DNA of 64,000 bases. Origin: Desulfosarcina widdelii. Lineage in GTDB: Bacteria > Desulfobacterota > Desulfobacteria > Desulfobacterales > Desulfosarcinaceae. Numbering within the stretch: position 1 is the first letter of the stretch; every line of letters begins with the position of its first letter. Shown in pieces: positions 53,442-61,317 of the stretch. The notes below the pieces were generated by a model, which made no database searches, was not told the DNA's origin, and worked only from the letters and a program-made list of their open reading frames with translations. Location: the NCBI RefSeq assembly GCF_009688965.1, contig NZ_AP021875.1:4774001-4838000 (forward strand). The letters run 5' to 3'. Both the position numbers and the translations under genes were made by a program.

Positions 53442-53466
53442 TTATCAGGTCAAATTGACCTGATAA
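53442..53466. promoter_or_regulatory. Perfect palindrome upstream of the HExxH gene
   Basis: TTATCAGGTCAA-A-TTGACCTGATAA, twelve bases per arm with one central base, ends three bases before the ATG of the HExxH gene at 53470. It is a strong candidate operator or leader hairpin. No ribosome-binding site lies between it and the ATG. Confidence 0.5.
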
Positions 53467-53469
53467 TCA

Positions 53470-53970
53470 ATGGTTAACCGAGAATATAGAAGAGAAATGC
53501 TATATTGTGGCATATTAAATAATGGAATCGTTGAAACGGCTCTTTGCTATCTGCCTGACAATATCTGGAATCAAATAAACGGGAAAATTGCAATTACTAC
53601 GCTCAACAGCGACGCTTGTCGCTTAGCACAAAAAATCTGTAAACATGACGAAATAGTTGTCCTGTCTCCTTGGATATTTACCTACATACCAGCAGGAGCT
53701 TGCGAGGCTGATAGAGAATTTAGATATTTCATTTTCTGTATTTTACATGAAATTGCCCATGCTATCTTAAAACATTCTCCTCCTGAGGAGTTGTCGTCCA
53801 AAGAAAATGAGGAGCAAGAAGATGAAGCCGATAAATATGCAATAGAGTGGTTTAATAAATATGTATTGGAAAATGCCAGAAAAGGCTTAACCCAAATCAA
53901 TATTGAAGAAATCAGAGAGATACAAGAAGAATATCAGAGAAAGACAGCACAGCTTATAAATTGGGGCTAA
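53470..53970 (+). CDS. Hypothetical HExxH metalloprotease-like protein (ImmA/IrrE-like?)
   Basis: A 166-residue, AT-rich gene. The only recognisable feature is HEIAH at residues 93-97, with an acidic EEQEDEADKYAIEWF segment 20 residues later (about 114-128) that could give the third zinc ligand. This layout resembles the ImmA/IrrE (DUF955) gluzincin family, which cleaves repressors. The N-terminus (1-75) is unassigned. The base composition is lower in GC than the flanking genes, suggesting transfer. No HTH partner is adjacent. The start lacks a ribosome-binding site, and the palindrome at 53442-53466 abuts it. Confidence 0.6.
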   Translation: MVNREYRREMLYCGILNNGIVETALCYLPDNIWNQINGKIAITTLNSDACRLAQKICKHDEIVVLSPWIFTYIPAGACEADREFRYFIFCILHEIAHAILKHSPPEELSSKENEEQEDEADKYAIEWFNKYVLENARKGLTQINIEEIREIQEEYQRKTAQLINWG

Positions 53971-54126
53971 CAATAAGTATAGGAGACCACCGGGGCCATA
54001 GCTCTTGGAAAGGTTTTTTAAAGGAGGTATTTTATCTGGTTTATTGTAGTCGGTGGAATGCCCCGGTGGCGACTGGACTTCAGCGCTGATTAGGTTCCAC
54101 ACCGCCCAACAATCCGGCCGTTAGGA
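53968..54126. other. Inverted-repeat, attC-like region after the HExxH gene
   Basis: Just after the stop of the HExxH gene lies CTAACAAT. A GCCCAAC (54104-54110) and GTTAGGA (54120-54126) pair follows later, near matches to the attC core sites of integron cassettes. A perfect inverted repeat CCACCGGGGC (53987-53996) / GCCCCGGTGG (54060-54069) lies between. The arms do not form a proper attC stem, so this is only a possible degenerate recombination site or another repeat. The rest of the 53971-54175 gap shows nothing further. Confidence 0.3.
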
Positions 54127-54175
54127 AACATTTGGTTTTGAGGTCAAGGTCAGGCTTTAGGATCGAGGAGGATAT

Positions 54176-55171
54176 ATGATTTCACGTAATCTTGGAAAAT
54201 CAGGTATTTCGGTATCGGCTGTTGGACTGGGCTGCATGGGTCTTTCCGAGTTTTACGGGCCGCCCGCCCAAGAGTCGGAAGCCATTCGTTTACTCCACCG
54301 GGCGGTAGACTTGGGCGTTACACACTTTGATACCGCGGAACTTTACGGTCAAGGGCGCAATGAGCAGTTACTGGGCAAGGCATTTGCCGGGCGCTGGGAT
54401 CAGATCGTACTGGCCACCAAGTTTGGGCCCCAAAGGGATCCGGCTACGGGTGCCTTTTTAGGGGTGGATGGCTCTCCGGCCAATGTCCGCAGTTCCTGCG
54501 AAAAGAGTCTTCAGCGACTGGGTACGGACAGGATTGATCTTTACTATCTCCACCGTGTGGATCCATCGACTCCGATCGAAGAGACGGTGGGAGAGATGGC
54601 GAAGCTGGTTGAAGAAGGTAAAATCGGAGCAATCGGGTTGTCGGAGGCTTCGCCTGAGACGATTAGACGGGCAAGCACCGTTTTTCCCATTACCGCCCTT
54701 CAGACAGAGTATTCGATTTTCAGTCGGGATATCGAGCGGGACATTCTTCCCACCTGCTTGGAGCTGAACATTAGCCTGGTCGCTTATTCGCCCTTAGGCC
54801 GGGGAATGTTGACGGGCCGCTATAATTCGGCCAGCGAGCGGCCTACCAACGAGACGGATTTCCGTGCCCAGATGCAGCCTCGATTTAAGCCGGGCAATAT
54901 CGAGGGCAACCTCAAACTGGTCGAGGCCATCAAGGAGATTGCTGCCCAACGGGGTTGCGTTGCAGCGCAGGTTGCTTTGGCCTGGGTATTGGGCCAGGGG
55001 GATCATGTCGTTGCTATTCCCGGCACGACCCGGCTCGCCAATCTGGAAACCAATTTGGGGGCGCTTGACTGCCGGCTTACCGATGAAGACCGCGGCGTGC
55101 TCAATAATCTGGCCGACAAGGTTCTGGGGGACCGGTACGATCCTGAAGGAATGGCGTCGGTCAATCAGTGA
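54176..55171 (+). CDS. Aldo/keto reductase
   Basis: A 331-residue AKR TIM barrel. GLGCMGLSEFYG and the catalytic-tyrosine region VTHFDTAELYGQGRNEQLLG (Asp/Tyr) are followed by the catalytic Lys/His region (VLATKFG, YYLHRVDP) and SPLGRGMLTGRYN. This is the AKR13/YajO/IolS-like branch. It reduces aldehydes or ketones with NADPH. It has a strong ribosome-binding site (GAGGAGGA). It lies between the AT-rich HExxH gene and the AT-rich ATP-grasp gene but has ordinary base composition. The natural substrate is unknown. Confidence 0.88.
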   Translation: MISRNLGKSGISVSAVGLGCMGLSEFYGPPAQESEAIRLLHRAVDLGVTHFDTAELYGQGRNEQLLGKAFAGRWDQIVLATKFGPQRDPATGAFLGVDGSPANVRSSCEKSLQRLGTDRIDLYYLHRVDPSTPIEETVGEMAKLVEEGKIGAIGLSEASPETIRRASTVFPITALQTEYSIFSRDIERDILPTCLELNISLVAYSPLGRGMLTGRYNSASERPTNETDFRAQMQPRFKPGNIEGNLKLVEAIKEIAAQRGCVAAQVALAWVLGQGDHVVAIPGTTRLANLETNLGALDCRLTDEDRGVLNNLADKVLGDRYDPEGMASVNQ

Positions 55172-55233
55172 GCCTTGAGCCGTAGTCGCACCAGAGTAAT
55201 CCATTGACATAAAAACAAATAGAATGTGGAAAA

Positions 55234-56409
55234 ATGATTTTTGTAGACAAGCCATATATTTCTGATTTTTTAAGAAAAACAATTAAACAAAACGGATTTC
55301 CTGTTGTCAAAACGGAAATTGCAGAAAAACTTGGTTTCAATAACGGATTGAATATGCTTGATGAAGAGAAAGCGATTCAACAAGCAAAGTCCTCAGAAAA
55401 TATCCTGATCTACACGACATCTGAAAACGCTATCGGATGGATTGCCAAACATTTGTCGTCCACAAAACTTCCCAAAAAAATCGAATTATTCAAAGACAAG
55501 GCAAAGTTCCGAACCCTGATCGAGCCAATGTATCCTGATTTCTATTTCAGAGAAATACAACTATATGAATTGGACGATTTGTCTTTGGAAAATATTCCTA
55601 TGCCATTTATAATTAAACCTGCCGTTGGTTTTTTTAGCATGGGCGTATACAAAGTCACGGGCCCCGGAAAATGGGAGCAAGTAAAAGAAGCTATAAGAAC
55701 GGAGGTGCACCGGGCCAAAGACTTATATCCAACGGAGGTTCTGAACACAAAGTCATTCATTATCGAACAGTGCATTGAAGGCGAAGAATTCGCAGTCGAT
55801 GCCTATTTTGACGCTAAGGGTGACCCGGTTATTCTCAATATTCATAAACACATATTTTCTTCCAACGAAGATGTAAGTGATCGTGTCTATATTTCATCGA
55901 AAGAAATCATAGAAAACAATATTGACCAATTTTATGCATTCCTGAAGGAAATCGGGAGACTATCTGGTGTGAGAAATTTTCCTGTCCACGCTGAGATCAG
56001 ACGGGATCGTAACGGTTCAGTATTGCCAATCGAGATCAATCCAATGAGATTTGGCGGCTGGTGTTCAACCGCCGATGCGGCCCACCTGGCCTATGGATTC
56101 AATCCTTATGTTCTTTATTTTTCACAAAAACGACCGGAATGGAAAGAAATTCTAAAAAATAAGGAAGGAAAACTTTACAGCATCGTTGTCCTTGACAATT
56201 CTACCGGAATAGAAGGAACTCAAATCGCTTCATTTGACTATGATCGATTGCTGTCCAATTTCGAAAAGCCACTTGAATTACGGAAAATCGATTACGAAGA
56301 ATATCCTGTTTTCGGATTTTTGTTTACTGAAACAAAAGAGCAAAACATCTTCGAATTGGAAAGAGTCCTCAAATCGGATTTAAAAGAATTTATTACTGTC
56401 AGTGAATAA
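55234..56409 (+). CDS. ATP-grasp family ligase, unassigned substrate
   Basis: A 391-residue, AT-rich gene. The ATP-grasp fold is shown by the nucleotide-binding Lys128 in PFIIKPAVGFFSMGVYKV, the EQCIEGEEFAVDAYFD hinge (about residues 179-193), HAEIRRDRNG (252-261) and the metal-binding PIEINPMRFGG (265-275). Enzymes of this fold ligate carboxylates to amines or thiols with ATP. The N-terminal 90 residues and the C-terminal 100 residues are not ones I recognise. Base composition differs from the neighbours, suggesting horizontal transfer. It is followed after 59 bases by the cupin, MBL-fold and cyclase genes. Confidence 0.8.
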   Translation: MIFVDKPYISDFLRKTIKQNGFPVVKTEIAEKLGFNNGLNMLDEEKAIQQAKSSENILIYTTSENAIGWIAKHLSSTKLPKKIELFKDKAKFRTLIEPMYPDFYFREIQLYELDDLSLENIPMPFIIKPAVGFFSMGVYKVTGPGKWEQVKEAIRTEVHRAKDLYPTEVLNTKSFIIEQCIEGEEFAVDAYFDAKGDPVILNIHKHIFSSNEDVSDRVYISSKEIIENNIDQFYAFLKEIGRLSGVRNFPVHAEIRRDRNGSVLPIEINPMRFGGWCSTADAAHLAYGFNPYVLYFSQKRPEWKEILKNKEGKLYSIVVLDNSTGIEGTQIASFDYDRLLSNFEKPLELRKIDYEEYPVFGFLFTETKEQNIFELERVLKSDLKEFITVSE

Positions 56410-56468
56410 GATCTGTCTGCATCATCCGGCTTCAGGAGGACCAAATAGATATCTGGCGATTTCAGGTT

Positions 56469-56855
56469 ATGGAAAAAATAAATACAAAACCCCAGTCAGG
56501 AATCGTTAAAGGAACTCCGAGAAATAAAGATAGCGTTCGGATGTTCATTGACGGCAGTACGCGGGCATACACGGCCCTCAGAACGGCCGCCATTGGATTG
56601 GGGACATATCAGCCCGGTTGGCGGTGGTCTTTGCATGCAGGGCCACAGACCGGCAAGGAATCGGAGAATCACATTGGCTATATCATCAGTGGCCGCATGA
56701 TGGTTAGCGATACATCCGGGAATCAGGTTGAGATCGAGGCGGGATGTGCATTCGAAATCGAACCGGGGAGCGATGCTTGGGTGATCGGCGACGAGCCGTG
56801 CGTTGCGTTGGACTTCATACCCTTACATGATCCATCCGACCCGGCCGTTACGTGA
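56469..56855 (+). CDS. Cupin-domain protein
   Basis: A 128-residue single-domain cupin. SLHAGPQTGKESENHIGYIISG holds possible metal-ligand histidines at 56 and 68, and IEAGCAFEIEPGSDAWVIGDEP is the second cupin motif. The first 30 residues are unassigned. It may be a small metalloenzyme or a binding protein. The only nearby AGGAGG is 30 bases upstream of the ATG, so the ribosome-binding site is weak. It ends 13 bases before the MBL-fold gene and lies within the ATP-grasp/cupin/MBL/cyclase group. Confidence 0.72.
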   Translation: MEKINTKPQSGIVKGTPRNKDSVRMFIDGSTRAYTALRTAAIGLGTYQPGWRWSLHAGPQTGKESENHIGYIISGRMMVSDTSGNQVEIEAGCAFEIEPGSDAWVIGDEPCVALDFIPLHDPSDPAVT

Positions 56856-56868
56856 AAGAGAATGCAGA

Positions 56869-57660
56869 ATGAAAATCCATCATTTGAGAAGCGCCACCTG
56901 CATCATTGAGTCCAATAGGCATTTCGTACTCATCGACCCGATGCTTGGGGCTAAAGGCTCCATTCCTCCGTTCTCTTATATCCGTTATAAACCAAGAAGA
57001 AATCCACTGGTAGACCTGCCGCCGAATGCCGCTTCCATATTGGAAAAAGTTACCGACTGCCTGATTACCCACAGCCAGAAATTCGGTATCAAGGCGTTGC
57101 AGCATACCGACCACCTGGACATTTCGGGCGAGAAGTTCCTTCGTGAAAAAAACACACCTATTGCAACGCTTGCACGCGATGCAGAAGTATTGAAGAAATA
57201 TGGTCTGAACATTCAAACCGAGTTGGAATATTGGAAACCGGAACCCCTGTTCGAGGGAGAGATTACAGCGATTCCCGCCCGGCATGGCCACAGCTGGATC
57301 CATAATTTCATGGCAAGCGGTGCCGGATATTTTCTCCAGTTTCCCGGTGAGCCATCCATCTACATCAGCGGCGATACGGTTTACACGGCCGATGTTGAGC
57401 GGGCGTTGACCGAACTCAAGCCGGACATTGCGATCATGGCGGCGGGAACCGCAACCCTGGACATCAGCAAACCGATCCTGATGGCGATGGATGAACTGCT
57501 TCAATTTGTTCGTACCGCTCCCGGAATAGTTATTGCGAATCACCTCGAAGCCCTGAACCACTGCCCAACCACCCGTGAACAATTGAAACAAGCGTTAAAA
57601 AACAACAACCTGCTTTCCAAGGCGCATATTCCCAATGATGGAGATGTGCTGACCTTTTAA
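56869..57660 (+). CDS. Metallo-beta-lactamase-fold hydrolase (UlaG-like, COG2220 type)
   Basis: A 263-residue MBL-fold protein. The metal motif is unusual: after CLITHSQ (His68) there is an insertion before HTDHLD (His79, Asp81, His82, Asp84), where relatives have a compact HxHxDH. Other ligands fit: ARHGHSW near 137, YISGDTVY near 168 and NHLEALNHC near 230. This suggests a UlaG-like lactonase/hydrolase or phosphodiesterase of unknown substrate. It lies 13 bases after the cupin gene and 16 bases before the cyclase gene. Confidence 0.8.
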   Translation: MKIHHLRSATCIIESNRHFVLIDPMLGAKGSIPPFSYIRYKPRRNPLVDLPPNAASILEKVTDCLITHSQKFGIKALQHTDHLDISGEKFLREKNTPIATLARDAEVLKKYGLNIQTELEYWKPEPLFEGEITAIPARHGHSWIHNFMASGAGYFLQFPGEPSIYISGDTVYTADVERALTELKPDIAIMAAGTATLDISKPILMAMDELLQFVRTAPGIVIANHLEALNHCPTTREQLKQALKNNNLLSKAHIPNDGDVLTF

Positions 57661-57676
57661 AAAGAAAGGCTCCGAT

Positions 57677-58459
57677 ATGGGAAAAAAGCGTTTTGTGGAT
57701 TTGAGCATCAGCATCGAGGCAGACCTTCCCAGCGACCCGCCCATGATGATTCCAAAGATCGACTACCTGACCCATGAAATGGGTGCCGAGCAGATGAAGC
57801 TGTTTTTTCCGGGTGTCGAAAAAAAAGATTTGCCCGGAGGTCTCGGTTGGGCCGTCGAGCAAATCACGCTTTATACGCATACCGGGACCCATCTGGATGC
57901 TCCGTATCACTACCATCCGACCATGGACAACGGGAAAAAGGCGCTGACCATTGACGAAATTCCGTTGGAGTGGTGTTTCAACGACGGAGTGCTGCTCGAC
58001 TTTCGTCACAAAGCAGACGGAGAACGGATTACGGTCGAAGATGTCGAAAACGAGTTGGAACGCATCGGATATGAAATCAAACCGCTGGACATCGTTCTCG
58101 TCTGGACCGGTGCCGACGCTGCCTGGGGAACGGAGCAATATCTGGTCAAAGGGGCGGGGATGAGTCGTGAGAGTACTCTTTTTCTGACCAAAAAAGGGGT
58201 GAAGGTCGTGGGAATCGACACCTGGAGCTGGGATCGCCCCCTGCCGTTTCAGGCCGCAGACTTTCAGCAGTCGGGCGACGCCAAAGTGATCTGGGAGGCG
58301 CATTTCGCCGGCATCGATATTGGATACTGCCACATGGAGAAGATGGCCAACTTGTCGGCTATCGGCCGGCCGCATGGATTCAGCGTGTGCTGTTTTCCGG
58401 TCAAGATCAAAGGCGCCAGCGCGGGTTGGACGCGGCCGGTGGCGATTGTCGAAGAGTGA
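57677..58459 (+). CDS. Cyclase/kynurenine formamidase-family hydrolase
   Basis: A 260-residue protein of the putative cyclase (KynB/PF04199) family. The metal-binding motif HTGTHLDAPYHYH spans residues 68-80. LDIVLVWTGADAAWG and GIDTWSWDRP fit the family's core. The family hydrolyses amides such as N-formylkynurenine or works on isatin and other ring amides. No other tryptophan-pathway genes are nearby. It has AAAGG before the ATG. It is the last gene of the ATP-grasp/cupin/MBL/cyclase group. Confidence 0.85.
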   Translation: MGKKRFVDLSISIEADLPSDPPMMIPKIDYLTHEMGAEQMKLFFPGVEKKDLPGGLGWAVEQITLYTHTGTHLDAPYHYHPTMDNGKKALTIDEIPLEWCFNDGVLLDFRHKADGERITVEDVENELERIGYEIKPLDIVLVWTGADAAWGTEQYLVKGAGMSRESTLFLTKKGVKVVGIDTWSWDRPLPFQAADFQQSGDAKVIWEAHFAGIDIGYCHMEKMANLSAIGRPHGFSVCCFPVKIKGASAGWTRPVAIVEE

Positions 58460-58477
58460 TCGTCGTCTGAAAAAGGG

Positions 58478-58523
58478 TTGACAAGGTGATCGTCGAGTAT
58501 TAATTATTGACCGACTGGTCGGT
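58478..58523 (+). promoter_or_regulatory. Promoter and TetR operator of the export operon
   Basis: TTGACA (58478-58483), 17 bp spacer, TAATTA (58501-58506). The operator ACCGAC-TG-GTCGGT (58510-58523), a perfect 6+6 palindrome, follows the -10 directly. Almost the same palindrome (ACCGACCGGTCGTT) precedes the other TetR operon at 26123-26136. Confidence 0.72.
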
Positions 58524-58582
58524 ATTGGCGATCATTTTTACGTGATATAAAAAATTTTATAGACCCGAACAGGAAGCAGCTC

Positions 58583-59197
58583 GTGGCACGTAAAGCGGAC
58601 CCCAATCGAAGGAAAGCGATTCTGGATGCAGCCGGGCAGATGTTTGCCCGCAAAGGATACGCAAATGCCCGGATCATCGAGGTGGCCGAAACCGCCTCGG
58701 TGGGCAAGGGCACTATCTACGAGTATTTTCGAAGCAAGGAAGATCTGTTTTTTGCGGTGTTCGAAGCGACCATGCAGGGCGCCGAAGATACCATTGCCGC
58801 CATAGCAACCGTGTCGGACGAACCCTTTTCGGAGCGAATGCGACAGCTATCGGACGGTATGATTCAATCCTGGCTCGGGCAGCTCGAGATGTATGCGCTC
58901 GTGATGGAGTTCTGGTCGGCCACGGCATCCTCGCCAAGCCGTAAGCGGTTCAAGGAGGCTTTCCAGAAAGGCTACCGCGATCTACGGATCGTTGTCGGGG
59001 ATTTGATTGAAGCGGCCCAGGCCAATGGCGAGGTGTCGGCCGAAAGCGACGCCCAGGCCGTTGCCTCCGCCCTGATCGGTACCTGGGATGCCCTGCTGCT
59101 GCAAGCCTGGCTGGATCCGGATTTCGATGCCCTGGCCACTTCGCGTTTGTTTTTGAAGGTGGTGTTGCGAGGCTTGCAGCCGGCGACATCTTCCTGA
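58583..59197 (+). CDS. TetR-family repressor of the envelope export operon
   Basis: A 204-residue regulator. The TetR HTH (ILDAAGQMFARKGYANARIIEVAETASVGKGTIYEYFRSKEDL) is followed by a helical ligand-binding domain with a conserved FWSATASSPSRKRFKEAF segment. It starts at a GTG at 58583 with AGGAAG upstream. It is the first gene of the operon, with a palindrome operator 60 bases upstream. It probably represses the export genes until a substrate binds. Confidence 0.9.
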   Translation: MARKADPNRRKAILDAAGQMFARKGYANARIIEVAETASVGKGTIYEYFRSKEDLFFAVFEATMQGAEDTIAAIATVSDEPFSERMRQLSDGMIQSWLGQLEMYALVMEFWSATASSPSRKRFKEAFQKGYRDLRIVVGDLIEAAQANGEVSAESDAQAVASALIGTWDALLLQAWLDPDFDALATSRLFLKVVLRGLQPATSS

Positions 59198-59241
59198 ATC
59201 GATGTAGTGATGGATTCTTCTGAAGTCAAAGGAGTTCATTA

Positions 59242-60033
59242 ATGAGCACCCACCCAAACGGGGAGGTTGGTATGCGATGGGCATTGATTCTGATGGCAGC
59301 CGGATTTTTTCTGGCAACCCTTCCGGCACTGGCCCAGGACCCGCCGGATGCGGCCGCCATTATCGAAGCCGGTTTCAATCATTACCGGGGCAAGGCGTCC
59401 GAAGCCGAGGTTGAGATGATCATCCATCGTCCCACCTGGGAGCGAAGCATGCGCATGGTGGGTTGGACCAAAGGCACCGACAAAAGCCTGATCCGGATTA
59501 CGGCCCCGGCCAAGGATGAAGGCAACGGTACCCTGAAAAACGGCCACGAGATGTGGACCTACAATCCCAAGGTCAATCGGGTGATCAAGCTGCCGCCGGC
59601 CCTGATGTCCCAGTCCTGGATGGGGTCGGATTTCTCCAACAACGACCTGGCCAAAAGCGACAGCATTCTCAACGATTACACCCACAGTCACATCGGCACC
59701 GAAACCCACGAAGGCCATACGGTCTACGTGATCAAGTCGATGCCCAAGCCGGCCGCGCCGGTGGTCTGGGGCATGCAGATTCTCAAGGTTCGGGACGACG
59801 ATGTGCTGCTTTCCCAGGAGTACTTCGATGAGGACCTGGTGTCGGTCAAACTCATGACCGCCGATCAGATCCAGCCCATGGGTGGGCGTCTGTTTCCCAA
59901 AATCTGGAAGATGCACGAGACCGACCGGCCGGAAGAATACACCCTGTTGAACTATCATTCGGTGGCGTTTCTGGATGATCTGCCCGAGTCGACTTTCACC
60001 ATCAACGCCCTGAAAACCTTAAACCGGAGGTAA
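59242..60033 (+). CDS. LolA-like outer-membrane lipoprotein-sorting protein
   Basis: A 263-residue periplasmic protein. A signal peptide (MRWALILMAAGFFLATLPALA) starts at the in-frame ATG at 59272, which has GGGGAGG upstream; the longer start at 59242 also has a GGAG. The rest is a LolA-like beta-barrel half (PF17131-type), for example EMIIHRPTWERSMRMVGWTKG and WTYNPKVNRVIKLPP. Such proteins carry lipids or lipoproteins across the periplasm. It is followed one base later by the permease genes. Confidence 0.78.
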   Translation: MSTHPNGEVGMRWALILMAAGFFLATLPALAQDPPDAAAIIEAGFNHYRGKASEAEVEMIIHRPTWERSMRMVGWTKGTDKSLIRITAPAKDEGNGTLKNGHEMWTYNPKVNRVIKLPPALMSQSWMGSDFSNNDLAKSDSILNDYTHSHIGTETHEGHTVYVIKSMPKPAAPVVWGMQILKVRDDDVLLSQEYFDEDLVSVKLMTADQIQPMGGRLFPKIWKMHETDRPEEYTLLNYHSVAFLDDLPESTFTINALKTLNRR

Positions 60034-60034
60034 G

Positions 60035-61285
60035 ATGGTGCCCGTTGACGTCAAGATGGCCTGGCGCAATATCTGGCGCAACCCCCGCCGTACCCTGTTG
60101 ACCATTGCGGCCATCGCCTTTGCCTGCGTACTGCTGGTCTTCATGCTGTCGTTTCAGTTCGGCAGCTACGACACCATGATCAACGCCTCGGTTAGGATCC
60201 ACACCGGTCATTTGCAGGTTCAGGCGCGCGGCTACCAGGCCGATCAGAAGATCCGTCAGGTGATTGCCGATCCTCGGCCGGTCCAGCAGGCCCTGGATGC
60301 CATGCCGGAGGTGTTGGCCCATGCTCCCCGCGCCCGGGCCTTCGCGTTGGTCTCGTCGGCGGACCGGGCTTACGGGGTGATGGTCGAAGGAATTGTACCA
60401 GAGGCAGAGGCGCAAGTGTCGACCCTGCCGAAAATTATCCGCCAAGGGGAGTACCTGTCGGACGATCCGGTGGAGGAAGGGCTTCCCGACGCGCTGATCG
60501 GCAATCTACTGGCCCGCAACCTGAAAGTGGCGGTCGGCGATGAGTTGACTGTCCTGGGACAGGGCCGCGACGGTTCCATTGCCGCCACGGTGGTGCGCGT
60601 CCGGGGTATCTACAGTTCGGGCATGGACGATTTCGATCGCAGCGCCATTCAGATTCCGCTGGCGGATTTCCAGGCGATCTTTACTATGGACATGGCTGTT
60701 CACGAGATCGTGGTCGTGGGGCGCCGCCTGTCGGGCGCTCCCGTCATCAAGGCAGCCCTGCAGGACAAGTTGGCGGGCCTGGCGGCGAAAGCGGATCTGG
60801 TGGTGCTGGACTGGGAGGACCTGATGCCGGGGTTGCGGCAGGCCATCAACATGGACCTGGTCAGCGGCAGCATTTTCTACCTGATCCTGATCATGGTGGT
60901 CGCCTTCAGCATCCTGAACACGTTTCTGATGGCCATTTTCGAGCGTACCTACGAGTTTGGCGTGATGATGGCGATGGGGACCAAGCCGCAGCGGCTGACG
61001 CGGCTGGTCCTGGCCGAATCAACCGGCATGACCCTGGTGGGGGTGGCTGCCGGCATGGTGTTGGGCTGCCTGGTGACGTTCTATTTCATGCATCACGGAA
61101 TCAATCTGGGCGCCAATGAGATTTCTCGTCAGTTCGGCATTCCGGACACGCTCTATCCGCGATTGACGGCAATTTCCATCACGGCCGGCCCCTTGGCGGT
61201 ATTGCTGATTACCCTGCTGGCGGCTCTTTATCCGGCCTTGAAAATCAGAAAGTTAAAGCCGGTGGAAGCCATGCGCCAGCGATAG
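60035..61285 (+). CDS. ABC transporter permease (LolC/E-MacB-like) 1
   Basis: A 416-residue FtsX/MacB-type permease. TM1 is at about residues 20-45 (LLTIAAIAFACVLLVFMLSF). A large periplasmic MacB_PCD domain (about 50-270) is followed by three C-terminal TM helices (about 280-410) with the FtsX core (FSILNTFLMAIFERTYEFGVMMAMGTKPQ). It works as a pair with the next permease and the ATPase. It starts one base after the LolA-like gene's stop, with GGAGG as ribosome-binding site. Confidence 0.88.
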   Translation: MVPVDVKMAWRNIWRNPRRTLLTIAAIAFACVLLVFMLSFQFGSYDTMINASVRIHTGHLQVQARGYQADQKIRQVIADPRPVQQALDAMPEVLAHAPRARAFALVSSADRAYGVMVEGIVPEAEAQVSTLPKIIRQGEYLSDDPVEEGLPDALIGNLLARNLKVAVGDELTVLGQGRDGSIAATVVRVRGIYSSGMDDFDRSAIQIPLADFQAIFTMDMAVHEIVVVGRRLSGAPVIKAALQDKLAGLAAKADLVVLDWEDLMPGLRQAINMDLVSGSIFYLILIMVVAFSILNTFLMAIFERTYEFGVMMAMGTKPQRLTRLVLAESTGMTLVGVAAGMVLGCLVTFYFMHHGINLGANEISRQFGIPDTLYPRLTAISITAGPLAVLLITLLAALYPALKIRKLKPVEAMRQR

Positions 61286-61317
61286 GCCGGTTTCGTAACT
61301 ACAAAAAGAGGACTGCG

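Noticed and set aside
53968..54126. A bona fide integron attC site
   Set aside because: Core-like heptamers are present, but the arms are not complementary as in a real attC, and no integrase is in the window.
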